A stretch of DNA of 10,487 bases from JTS-RE9 sp964649195. Lineage in GTDB: Bacteria; Planctomycetota; Phycisphaerae; Phycisphaerales; Phycisphaeraceae. The notes below the pieces were generated by a model. It was not told where the DNA came from, made no database searches, and was given only the letters and a program-made list of their open reading frames with translations. The translations under genes and the position numbers were made by a program. Of the stretch, positions 1 to 5,098 are shown one piece after another. The stretch lies in assembly GCA_964649195.1 (NCBI GenBank), contig CAZYPK010000174.1:1-10487 (forward strand), given 5' to 3'. Within the stretch, counting starts at the first letter, position 1, and every line of letters begins with the position of its first letter.

Positions 1-60
1 GCTTCGCGGACTCAGCCCCAGCCACCCGAAGCGGTCCCAGCCACCCAAAAGTTCTCAGGC
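1..60 (+). repeat. Dispersed palindromic repeat, half copy at left edge
   Basis: Bases 1-30 are identical to 5893-5922, and bases 13-32 are identical to 3885-3904. The motif CAGCCACCC recurs at once at about 39-47. This looks like one arm of a dispersed hairpin element whose full form is at 5802-5922. The other arm, if present, lies outside the window. It sits just upstream of the cassette array. Confidence 0.7.
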
Positions 61-150
61 TCCGGGCGGGGTTTAAGCGAAACTCAGGTTTGCAAGACTC
101 ACCGAATCCGATCAAAAACCTGACACTCAACGAAAGGCTTGTCCGGCGTG

Positions 151-230
151 ATGGTGCGATACAATGTTGCACCATACGCGGGCTGGGTTGGCTTGCGAGT
201 TGCGAGTTTGCAATCTAAACAGAGTTCGCT
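151..230 (+). other. Possible degenerate recombination site ahead of first cassette
   Basis: There is a 7-bp inverted repeat (ATGGTGC at 151-157, GCACCAT at 169-175) and a tandem TTGCGAG pair at 193-206. At 215-228 lies CTAAACAGAGTTCG, which recurs with one extra A at 2498-2512, again about 20 bases before a cassette gene. GTTCGCT (224-230) resembles the GTTCGGT that ends the attC-like site at 1238. It may be the right end of an attC or a leader site. No full attC fold is visible, so the call is tentative. Confidence 0.3.
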
Positions 231-249
231 GACTTTGGATACTCACGAT

Positions 250-777
250 ATGATGCCAACCCCGACCCACTTGAAGGACTGCGTCGTCCCCGATAGCTCG
301 ACGGTTGATGAATCGCCACTCGCGGGCACCGTTCGTTGTCCGTGTGGCGGGGAAACGTTCGAGCTTCTGTTTCCCGGCCAGACGCACGAATGGAAGAAGG
401 AGGTCATCCCGTGTACGGCTGAAATCGATGGCCGGTTCTTTTTTCTTATAAGAGGCGTCTGCAAGGCGTGTGGCAAAAGTCATTTGCTGCTGGATGTCGA
501 CTTCCACGGCTGGAACGGTTTCGTTTGCCATGACGCGGAGCAAGCCGCCCACCCGCGGCCGCAGCTTTTGCTTTGGAAGTGTGTTCAATGCGGTGGGTCG
601 GCGCACACGGCGAGAATCGAGATTGCGGGTGAAGGCAAAGAAGATTTCATCTCGGAATCCGGCGGCGAGATTGATGAGGATCGTTGGCCTGATGGGTTTG
701 GGTGGCTCACCGTTAACGTCAAATGCGCCGGGTGCGGTCACACGCCAAAGACATGGGTATCATGTGAGACCATGTGA
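250..777 (+). CDS. Cysteine-rich, probable zinc-binding protein of unknown function (cassette 1)
   Basis: The protein has 175 aa if it starts at ATG 250; the adjacent ATG 253 is equally possible. The frame stays open upstream to 139, but that part crosses the repeats at 151-206 and looks non-coding. Cysteines fall in pairs: CPC (30-32), CKAC (71-74), CVQC (111-114) and CAGC (159-162), with further single Cys residues and several His. This suggests one or two zinc ribbons. Other notable stretches are FPGQTHEW (41-48), IPCTAEIDGRFFF (53-65), DFHGWNGFVCHD (84-95) and DEDRWPDGFGW (142-152). I recall similar conserved hypothetical proteins in diverse bacteria but know no function for them. There is no signal peptide or membrane span, so it is probably cytoplasmic. 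No strong ribosome-binding site is seen. An attC-like site begins 19 bases after the stop, which marks it as a mobile cassette gene. Confidence 0.75.
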   Translation: MMPTPTHLKDCVVPDSSTVDESPLAGTVRCPCGGETFELLFPGQTHEWKKEVIPCTAEIDGRFFFLIRGVCKACGKSHLLLDVDFHGWNGFVCHDAEQAAHPRPQLLLWKCVQCGGSAHTARIEIAGEGKEDFISESGGEIDEDRWPDGFGWLTVNVKCAGCGHTPKTWVSCETM

Positions 778-796
778 TTTGGAGTTTGGAGTCGTC

Positions 797-893
797 AGCG
801 AACCAGCCGTTGCACCTGACCGCGGCGGCATGACGATTTTTCGAAGTTCAACATCTCACCAGCCGCCACGGCAGGTGAACGGCGACGTTAGAC
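797..893 (+). other. attC-like site A of cassette 1
   Basis: The left arm (801-829, from AACCAGCCG to GCGGCGGC) pairs with the right arm (862-889, from GCCGCCACGG to GACGTT), leaving a few unpaired bases and a loop of about 32 bases. The right end GTTAGAC (887-893) fits the integron core site GTTRRRY exactly. The left end AGCGAAC (797-803) keeps the AAC of the inverse core RYYYAAC. Length (97 bases), imperfect pairing and position between two same-strand genes fit attC. Confidence 0.75.
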
Positions 894-896
894 GAC

Positions 897-1178
897 ATGA
901 GCCGATCATCGCTCCATCAAATCTGGGTGGTGCTTGTCGCCATCGTTTCGGGCTATTTCACCGGCGGCCTAATACTTGGCACCTGTTTCTTCGGCATGGC
1001 GTTTCTTGCCGACATCGAAACCGATTATGAACCCGTGCCGTCATGGTTGTGGCTCTCAGCCATCTTCCCCGCCGCCATTGTGGGAATCAGTGTCGCATGG
1101 CTCACTCGTCGATCGTTGTCGAAGAGGTCGCCTAACCACCGGATGCAGTTGACCGGGGCCGCCCGCGATGGACAATAG
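897..1178 (+). CDS. Small two-helix membrane protein (cassette 2)
   Basis: This is a 93-aa protein of unknown function. Two hydrophobic segments (residues about 8-36 and 49-70) should span the membrane, joined by a short acidic loop (ADIETDYEPVPS, 38-49). A basic segment, RRSLSKRS (71-78), follows the second span, so by the positive-inside rule the C-terminus is probably cytoplasmic. ATG 897 lies only 3 bases after the core site GTTAGAC, and no ribosome-binding site is visible. The reading frame runs into the next attC, which encodes the tail from about residue 78 (PNHRMQLTGAARDGQ). Such MQLTGAA tails are typical of genes read into this attC type. An internal GTG (927) is an alternative start. 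No homologue is recognised. Confidence 0.65.
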   Translation: MSRSSLHQIWVVLVAIVSGYFTGGLILGTCFFGMAFLADIETDYEPVPSWLWLSAIFPAAIVGISVAWLTRRSLSKRSPNHRMQLTGAARDGQ

Positions 1179-1238
1179 TATTGCCGGTTGGACGCCTGCT
1201 TCCGCGGGCGGCCGGCAACCGGGCCTTTTACGTTCGGT
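1130..1238 (+). other. attC-like site B of cassette 2
   Basis: GCCTAAC (1130-1136) is a perfect inverse core (RYYYAAC). The central stem is 11 bp and perfect: GGCCGCCCGCG (1157-1167) with CGCGGGCGGCC (1203-1213). The outer arms pair only partly (CACCG near 1137 with CGGTG near 1235). The right end GTTCGGT (1232-1238) keeps GTT but departs from GTTRRRY at position 4. The stop codon of cassette 2 lies inside the site. Confidence 0.65.
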
Positions 1239-1241
1239 GGC

Positions 1242-1247
1242 GGAGAG
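1242..1247 (+). promoter_or_regulatory. Ribosome-binding site that sets the GTG start of cassette 3
   Basis: GGAGAG lies 5 bases before GTG 1253 and 8 bases before GTG 1256, just after the attC right end. It argues for a start here and against the upstream in-frame TTG at 1181, which lies inside the attC. Confidence 0.5.
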
Positions 1248-1252
1248 CATCT

Positions 1253-1579
1253 GTGGTGCAAGAGTATCTCGTTGACCTGTCGGCCGTATCCGCGTGGGAA
1301 GACTTCATCGCAGCCTTCAACAGCGGCTTCATCAGCAAAATAGGCGGGGAGTGGAACGGCAACCTGGATGCTTTCAACGACTACCTGTGGTGGCCTGATG
1401 AACACCCGTATCGTCTGGTCATCCGTGGCTGGAAGACTTGCACTCAGGCAGTCAACCGACACAAGACATGGGACGGCCGGCCAGTATTGGATGTCGTTTC
1501 CGAGATATTCCGCGTCAATCCGCAGGCCGAGGTCGTTCTGGCCGAACCAAACGCTGCAGCAGACGGCGGGGGCGTGTAG
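1253..1579 (+). CDS. Barstar-like protein (cassette 3)
   Basis: The protein has 108 aa from GTG 1253 (GTG 1256 is also possible). Its N-terminal EYLVDLSAVSAWEDFIAAF matches the opening strand and helix of the barstar fold. The block WNGNLDAFNDYL (34-45) aligns with the barnase-binding helix of barstar (YGENLDALWDCL): Asp39 and Asp43 sit where barstar has Asp35 and Asp39, and barstar's Trp38 is Asn42. YRLVIRGW (53-60) and AEVVLA (92-97) fit the remaining core strands. Barstar binds and blocks the RNase barnase in the cytoplasm, and relatives are immunity proteins for varied nuclease toxins. No partner toxin is present here, so this is an orphan immunity or antidote candidate. The last residues (AEPNAAADGGGV, 97-108) are encoded by the attC. 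Family call fairly secure; actual target unknown. Confidence 0.75.
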   Translation: MVQEYLVDLSAVSAWEDFIAAFNSGFISKIGGEWNGNLDAFNDYLWWPDEHPYRLVIRGWKTCTQAVNRHKTWDGRPVLDVVSEIFRVNPQAEVVLAEPNAAADGGGV

Positions 1580-1637
1580 GCTTTTCGAGATTCAAAGGCT
1601 CAGCAGTCCCCGGCGCTGCTGAGTTTGGTTATTAGCC
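1541..1637 (+). other. attC-like site C of cassette 3
   Basis: The left arm AACCAAACGCTGCAGCAG continues to GGCGGGGGC (1545-1573). It pairs with the right arm from TCCCCGGCGCTGCTGAG to TTTGGTT (1607-1630); the AACCAAAC/GTTTGGTT ends pair perfectly. The last seven bases, ATTAGCC (1631-1637), correspond to GTTAGCC in the sister site at 3024-3120, so the G of the core GTT appears mutated, which may lower recombination here. The left end is GCCGAAC (1541-1547). The stop of cassette 3 lies inside the site. Confidence 0.75.
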
Positions 1638-1651
1638 GCTTTGGTGATTTC

Positions 1652-2173
1652 ATGAGTCCCGATCTTCGCCGGATGGTGATCGCCCACGACGAGGTCGGCC
1701 TTGAACGGGCTTTCTTCGACAACGACTGCCCACACTTCTTCGCGGTTGATTGGGGGGAAGATGACGCCGACATCGTTGCGTATTGTGCGGAAGCCTTGGA
1801 GCTTGATTCGCTGACCGCCGAGTGGCGGGGCGACGATCTGTTCATCACCTTTGACGGTCGAGACGTGAAGGTGCCGCTGTTGATGGATGTCGCCGACAGG
1901 CACATCACCATTTGCACGCTGAATGACGTGCTCAGTCCGAACTACGAGGTGCGATTCCTTGTCTTCTCGCACGGCGGCGACACAGGCGGCTTTGCGGCGC
2001 TCCGTGTCGCGGACTGGCGCGAGTTGGAGAAGGCCAACGCCGCCGTCGTCGCAGAGAACTTCATCGATCCCCGCAAGCTGCCGAATCTGATGACCGAACT
2101 CACGGACGAGAAGTTGCCGGCGAATGCGGGAGCGAGGTTGGCGCGAATGCTGAATCGAAACAAAGCCCGGTAG
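1652..2173 (+). CDS. Conserved-looking protein of unknown function (cassette 4)
   Basis: This is a 173-aa acidic soluble protein with no signal peptide or membrane span. The start is ATG 1652, 14 bases after the upstream attC, the same spacing as in cassettes 3 and 6. GGTGA (1643-1647) is a weak ribosome-binding site. The frame is open upstream, but only through the attC. The centre reads DDLFITFDGRDVKVPL (61-76), DRHITICTLNDVL (82-94), YEVRFLVFSHGGDTGGFAAL (98-117) and DWRELEK (121-127), a pattern I associate with a widespread family of hypothetical proteins often found near mobile or polymorphic-toxin genes. That association is recollection, and an immunity-type role would be a guess. The C-terminus is charged (ARLARMLNRNKAR). 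It ends just before a degenerate attC-like sequence. Confidence 0.7.
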   Translation: MSPDLRRMVIAHDEVGLERAFFDNDCPHFFAVDWGEDDADIVAYCAEALELDSLTAEWRGDDLFITFDGRDVKVPLLMDVADRHITICTLNDVLSPNYEVRFLVFSHGGDTGGFAALRVADWRELEKANAAVVAENFIDPRKLPNLMTELTDEKLPANAGARLARMLNRNKAR

Positions 2174-2178
2174 GGAGC

Positions 2179-2275
2179 CGCGGCCAACAACGGATGAAGC
2201 TGACCGGGGCCGCCATCCTGGTTTCGCGCGGCATGAAAGTCTTGCGGCAAGGTTGGGTATCCGTGTAGTAGTCGG
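2179..2275 (+). other. Degenerate attC-like site D of cassette 4
   Basis: The left half is clear: GGCCAAC (2179-2185), then ACGGATGAAGCTGACCGGGG and GCCGCC to about 2214. It shares the ATG-AGTTGACCGGGGCCGCC pattern of site B at 1143-1163. It would encode the MKLTGAA tail if read through. The right half is poor: GCGGC (about 2244) and ATCCG (about 2259) can pair with the left arm, but no GTTRRRY core follows. Probably a decayed or recombined site. Confidence 0.45.
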
Positions 2276-2531
2276 ACCACCACTTGCTTGCTGGTCGATC
2301 TCGTCGCTTCTCACGAGCAGGACATTCACGCCCCGGACACCGACCCGCTCGAGCAGTTTTATACATACATACCTCCACGGATAGGGTTTTGCTCGCATTC
2401 GTCCAATACCCCAATATCAAGAAGGTCTTGTATCAACAGTGATTTACGGATAAAATGCTTGCCGACGGTTGGATGCGTTATCCAATCTGTAGATAGGCTA
2501 AACAAGAGTTCGGCCGCAAGAGGCGAAACGG
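2276..2531 (+). other. Spacer without a convincing gene, inside the cassette array
   Basis: No supported gene is seen on either strand; the open frames crossing it lack start signals and mostly overlap neighbours. It is more AT-rich than its surroundings from about 2350 to 2500 and contains a CATA-type simple repeat near 2361-2371. A small hairpin, TTGGAT (2469-2474) with ATCCAA (2480-2485), is followed by CTAAACAAGAGTTCG (2498-2512), also found before cassette 1, and then by the ribosome-binding site of cassette 5. It may be an ORF-less cassette, a decayed cassette, or a promoter-bearing leader. Confidence 0.45.
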
Positions 2532-3059
2532 ATGGCGACAACTCCAACGGTTCAAAGCCCGCCCGCGCCGTGGCGTCCGGTGCAGGTGTTCGCCGTTGGA
2601 GGGTTGTTCGGCGTCGGTTATGCAACTGGCTCCGACCTGCTGCTCGTTCTGTCGTCGCAGGGTCGCGGTGTGTTCGATTGCCTCACCGGTGAAAAGTTAG
2701 CTCGCGACTATAACGAGGCGCACGACTTCTTCGATCTGATTCGACTCACAGCCGCAGGGTTTGGTCCACTGGCTGGGCAGTCAATCCGAATCGGTGGGTT
2801 GTTCGGTGGCGGGCTGCCACTTACCACAACCGATGGTTGGTGTCTGGAGGCCCAGGCCCGCGCATGGCCGACGCATAGTGTGTTCCTGACTGCACCGGGT
2901 TCGCGAGAGCCTATATGCGTCGGTGAGGATGGAGCGTGTGAGTTCCGAGCGTGCGGCTTCTCGGAAACAGGTCGCACGTTCATCATCGCTACAAGTTGCG
3001 ACCTCACCATCTTCGCAAGGCAGGCCGAACCAGGCGCTGCAGCAGACGGCGGGGCATGA
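2532..3059 (+). CDS. Conserved-looking protein of unknown function (cassette 5)
   Basis: This is a 175-aa protein starting at ATG 2532, with AGAGG (2519-2523) 8 bases upstream as a good ribosome-binding site. It reads as a small beta-rich soluble protein: VQVFAVGGLFGVGYATGSDLLLVLSSQGRGVFDCLTG spans residues 17-53, then RLTAAGFGPLAGQSIRIGGL (71-90), LPLTTTDGWCLE (95-106) and FRACGFSETGRTFIIATSCDLTIFAR (138-163). I recall similar proteins annotated as hypothetical in diverse bacteria, with no known role. No catalytic motif is recognised. The last 13 residues (RQAEPGAAADGGA) are encoded by the attC and closely match the tail of the barstar-like protein (AEPNAAADGG), because both genes run into related attC sites in the same frame. 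Confidence 0.75.
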   Translation: MATTPTVQSPPAPWRPVQVFAVGGLFGVGYATGSDLLLVLSSQGRGVFDCLTGEKLARDYNEAHDFFDLIRLTAAGFGPLAGQSIRIGGLFGGGLPLTTTDGWCLEAQARAWPTHSVFLTAPGSREPICVGEDGACEFRACGFSETGRTFIIATSCDLTIFARQAEPGAAADGGA

Positions 3060-3120
3060 CGGCTTTCCCAGATTCGTAGATCACTGTGGCCCCCGCCGCT
3101 GCTGAGCTTGGTCGTTAGCC
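3024..3120 (+). other. attC-like site E of cassette 5
   Basis: This is the best-paired site with a near-canonical end. The left arm (3028-3054) runs AACCAGGCGCTGCAGCAG to CGGCGGGG. The right arm (3090-3112) runs CCCCCGCCGCTGCTGAGC to TTGGT. The left end is GCCGAAC (3024-3030) and the right end GTTAGCC (3114-3120; one mismatch to GTTRRRY). It is 97 bases, the same length as sites A and C, and is a close sister of site C. The stop of cassette 5 (3057-3059) lies in the loop. Confidence 0.8.
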
Positions 3121-3124
3121 GCTC

Positions 3125-3128
3125 GGAG
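3125..3128 (+). promoter_or_regulatory. Ribosome-binding site that sets the start of cassette 6
   Basis: GGAG lies 6 bases before ATG 3135 and after the attC right end. It supports ATG 3135 over the in-frame upstream GTG-type start at 3108, which is inside the attC. Confidence 0.5.
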
Positions 3129-3134
3129 ACGGAT

Positions 3135-3680
3135 ATGGCGCCGCCCACTTTCAAGTATCACCCCGATCCTGTCTCGACGGGTCACGTCGTCGAGTCGGAC
3201 ACCGAATGTGCCTGTTGCGGAAAAGCGCGCGGCTTCATCTACACCGGTCCCGTTTACGCGCTTGAGGAATACGACCAGTGCATCTGTCCGTGGTGCATCG
3301 CGGACGGCTCGGCTCACGAAAAGCTCGGCGCCAGCTTCACGGACGAGGTTGGCATCGGCGGCGGTGGCATGTGGGATGACGTGCCTCGGCAAGTCATCGA
3401 AGAAGTGGCGTATCGCACGCCGGGCTTCTCCGGTTGGCAGCAGGAACAGTGGTGGACTCATTGCGGCGACGCGGCTCAATTCATCGGGCGCGCCGGTCGC
3501 AAGGAGTTGGAAGCTCTTGGTCCCCAAGCGATGGCGGCAATGCAAGACTCCGTCGGCCTTCCCGACGGCCCGGAATGGGACGAGTTTTTCGCCGCGCTTG
3601 ACAAAGAAGGTTCGCCCACGGCCTATATGTTCCGGTGTATCAAGTGCGGCCAATTGGGCGGCTACCAGGACTGTGACTGA
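3135..3680 (+). CDS. CbrC (UPF0167) family protein (cassette 6)
   Basis: The protein has 181 aa and matches the CbrC/UPF0167 family throughout. The opening FKYHPDPV (6-13) is followed by CACCGKARGFIYTGPVYA (25-42), CPWCIADGSA (51-60), TPGFSGWQQEQWWTHCGDAAQFIG (95-118) and a C-terminal CIKCG (168-172). The CxxC pairs (25-28, 51-54, 168-171) suggest zinc binding. The E. coli member CbrC is linked to colicin E2 tolerance through the CreBC regulon; the biochemical role is unknown. It is likely cytoplasmic, with no signal peptide or membrane span. ATG 3135 lies 14 bases after the attC core site. It is the last gene of the array and faces ispD tail to tail. Family call secure; a role against toxins is inference. 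Confidence 0.88.
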   Translation: MAPPTFKYHPDPVSTGHVVESDTECACCGKARGFIYTGPVYALEEYDQCICPWCIADGSAHEKLGASFTDEVGIGGGGMWDDVPRQVIEEVAYRTPGFSGWQQEQWWTHCGDAAQFIGRAGRKELEALGPQAMAAMQDSVGLPDGPEWDEFFAALDKEGSPTAYMFRCIKCGQLGGYQDCD

Positions 3681-3681
3681 A

Positions 3682-3730
3682 GGGCCGCAGCCAACCAATC
3701 CGGAGTGGACGAGCGCGCGTGCGACGTGAA
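3682..3730 (+). other. Probable truncated attC-like site F at array end
   Basis: GGGCCGCAGCCAACCAATCC directly after the CbrC stop resembles the left end of site D (GAGCCGCGGCCAACAACGGA). No matching right arm or GTTRRRY core is visible downstream, so this looks like a left-half remnant at the distal edge of the array. Confidence 0.35.
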
Positions 3731-3782
3731 TGTCATCGAGCCCTGTACGGTCCTGCCCCGCACGCGGCGGGTTTTCGGGGCC

Positions 3783-3882
3783 GGCTTTGCGCAAGCCCCG
3801 GCTGATCGCGCGACAGGCGCGTGATCGCGGTCCAAGGTGTTTATCACAGCAAGGCGCACCGGGCCGGGGCTTGCGCAAAGCC
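3783..3882. repeat. 20-bp perfect inverted repeat between convergent genes
   Basis: GGCTTTGCGCAAGCCCCGGC (3783-3802) and its exact reverse complement (3863-3882) flank 60 bases. The right arm resembles the arm of the dispersed element at 5893-5922, with GCTTGCGCAAAGCC in place of GCTTCGCGGACTC, so it is probably a diverged family member. It lies between the CbrC gene (+) and ispD (-) and could serve both as a terminator, though no T-run is present. Confidence 0.65.
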
Positions 3883-3884
3883 TC

Positions 3885-3925
3885 CAGCCCCAGCCACCCG
3901 AAGCAGAGTATTCAACTCCAGCCAC
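3885..3925 (+). repeat. Dispersed repeat copy at right edge of the array
   Basis: CAGCCCCAGCCACCCGAAGC (3885-3904) is identical to 13-32, and CCAGCCACCCGA recurs at 3918-3929. The same doubled arrangement occurs at the left edge of the window, so the cassette array is framed by direct copies. Confidence 0.7.
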
Positions 3926-3935
3926 CCGACGGGTT

Positions 3936-4805
3936 TCATTCCTCCTCATCCGCGAAGAGTCGTTTGGCGGCGATGGACTTGGCCTCTCTGCCCTCGCGGA
4001 ACCGGACCAGGGCGGCGGCCAGTTCCGCATCCTGGGGGCGGGTGATTTTGATGTTCGTCGTTTCCCCTTCAATCATGTACACGGTTTGGCCCAGCGTTTC
4101 CACCAGCCCCGCGTCGTCGGTGATCATCGCGGGATCGATGCGGCCTTCGGTGATCTGGGCATAAGCCCGGCGAAGCAGGCCGATCTCGAACACCTGGGGC
4201 GTCTGCACCTCCACCAGATTCGACCGGCTGACCGTCTCCAGGATGCGATGGGCTTCCACGTCAAGCCTGCCCGCCGAGCCGAGGATCGCATCGAGCGGGT
4301 CCGTCGTGTCATCCTTCACCGGTATCGGGTCGATTCGCTTGAGCGTGCCGGCCACGGGCAGGGCGGGGATCACCGCGTCGAACCGTTTGGCGGCTTCGAA
4401 CAGACGGTCGATCAGCCCCCGCGTCGCCAGTGGCCGGGCGGCGTCATGCACCGCAATATGCGTGGCCTGATCGCTGACATGCTCCATCGCGCCGAGGATG
4501 GTTTCCCATCGTTCCCTGCGGCCGCCGGGCACCAGATCGACTCCGCTGAAGGCGAGCTTGTCGCCCCATTTGAAGCGGAACTCCTCGACCTGATCGGGAT
4601 TGACCGCCAGCAGAATCTGCCCGACCTGGTTGGCCCGTTCGCGGAAGAGATCGATGGATCGCAGAAAAACGGCGCGGCCTGCCAGGTCGATTTCGATCTT
4701 GCTCGTCGCCGCAGTCGCAACGCCCAGCGGATCGCGCGCGGTCTGCTCGCCGGCGGCAAATCGTTTGCCAACACCGGCGGCGGGAATGATGACCGTGATG
4801 TTCAT
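3936..4805 (-). CDS. ispD: 2-C-methyl-D-erythritol 4-phosphate cytidylyltransferase
   Basis: IspD transfers CMP from CTP to methylerythritol phosphate in the cytoplasm, the third step of the MEP route to isoprenoids. The 289-aa protein has the nucleotide-binding loop PAAGVGKRF (8-16), the Lys of the family's PK motif (Lys36), VPGGRRERW (92-100), VHDAARP (119-125), PVAGTLKRID (150-159), SRSNLVEVQTPQVF (193-206; Arg194 matches the substrate-binding Arg of E. coli), MITDDAGLVE (227-236) and NIKITRPQD (251-259). It is longer than E. coli IspD (236 aa) because of an insert of about 9 residues between the loop and Lys36 and about 25 more near 160-186. Ser in the usual ERxxS pattern is Glu-Thr here (101-102). 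The start codon is ATG 4805; no clear ribosome-binding site is seen. It stands alone, with no ispF following. Confidence 0.93.
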   Translation of the reverse strand: MNITVIIPAAGVGKRFAAGEQTARDPLGVATAATSKIEIDLAGRAVFLRSIDLFRERANQVGQILLAVNPDQVEEFRFKWGDKLAFSGVDLVPGGRRERWETILGAMEHVSDQATHIAVHDAARPLATRGLIDRLFEAAKRFDAVIPALPVAGTLKRIDPIPVKDDTTDPLDAILGSAGRLDVEAHRILETVSRSNLVEVQTPQVFEIGLLRRAYAQITEGRIDPAMITDDAGLVETLGQTVYMIEGETTNIKITRPQDAELAAALVRFREGREAKSIAAKRLFADEEE

Positions 4806-4854
4806 CGCCGCAGTCTAAACGAACCAAGCGGCGCGTGAAAAGGCGGCGGATTTG

Positions 4855-4900
4855 TCCGAGCCGCGACTCAACGAGTCGCGGAGGTGAACGGACTGAAGGG
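4855..4900 (+). repeat. Dispersed palindromic element, copy 1
   Basis: The core is an 8-bp stem CCGCGACT (4861-4868), loop CAACG and AGTCGCGG (4874-4881). It is followed by a conserved tail, GGAGGTGAACGGACTGAAGG. Copies 2 (5031-5080) and 3 (7300-7349) share both core and tail. Confidence 0.85.
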
Positions 4901-4945
4901 TGGTCAAGCAAACCTTCGACAGCGGAACTCGAACACGGCAGGCAG

Positions 4946-4966
4946 AGGTCAGAGATCAGAGATCAG
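4946..4966 (+). repeat. Tandem 7-bp repeat, AGRTCAG x3
   Basis: AGGTCAG, AGATCAG and AGATCAG follow one another directly. This is a simple-sequence tract inside the spacer; no function is suggested. Confidence 0.8.
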
Positions 4967-5030
4967 AAAGATATTCCATTGCGTTTTGCCTTGTGCCGAC
5001 CGCTGACTTCTTTGCATCCACCGCGCGATG

Positions 5031-5080
5031 GCCGCCCCTTCAGGCTGTTTGCGTCCGCGACTCGTTGAGTCGCGGCTCGG
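5031..5080 (-). repeat. Dispersed palindromic element, copy 2 (inverted)
   Basis: The core stem CCGCGACT (5055-5062) and AGTCGCGG (5068-5075) lies in opposite orientation to copy 1. The tail (read on the - strand) is GACGCAAACAGCCTGAAGGG. Together copies 1 and 2 make a head-to-head inverted pair around about 130 bases, like bacterial REP doublets. Confidence 0.85.
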
Positions 5081-5098
5081 ATGCTTGTTCAGGCATGA

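Larger units (their letters stand above)
4806..5098. other. Repeat-filled spacer between ispD and the 188-aa protein gene
   Basis: No gene is seen here. Almost all recognisable content is repeats: an inverted pair of the 8-bp-stem palindromic element (4855-4900 and 5031-5080) and a tandem AGRTCAG triplet (4946-4966). Confidence 0.6.

Noticed and set aside
127..741. A 204-codon open frame on the - strand over cassette 1
   Set aside because: It is the antisense of a gene with clear cysteine-pair motifs, and its composition (Arg-rich, no motif) is typical of a shadow frame.
1181..1252. Upstream TTG start for the barstar-like protein
   Set aside because: The extra 24 residues would be encoded by the attC itself; GTG 1253 follows a good GGAGAG and matches the family's N-terminus.
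1592..2398. A 268-codon open frame on the - strand over cassette 4
   Set aside because: It crosses an attC-like site and the geneless spacer, has no recognisable motif, and opposes the array direction.
2359..2625. A short - strand open frame in the geneless stretch
   Set aside because: It overlaps the start of cassette 5, has no ribosome-binding site and no family resemblance.
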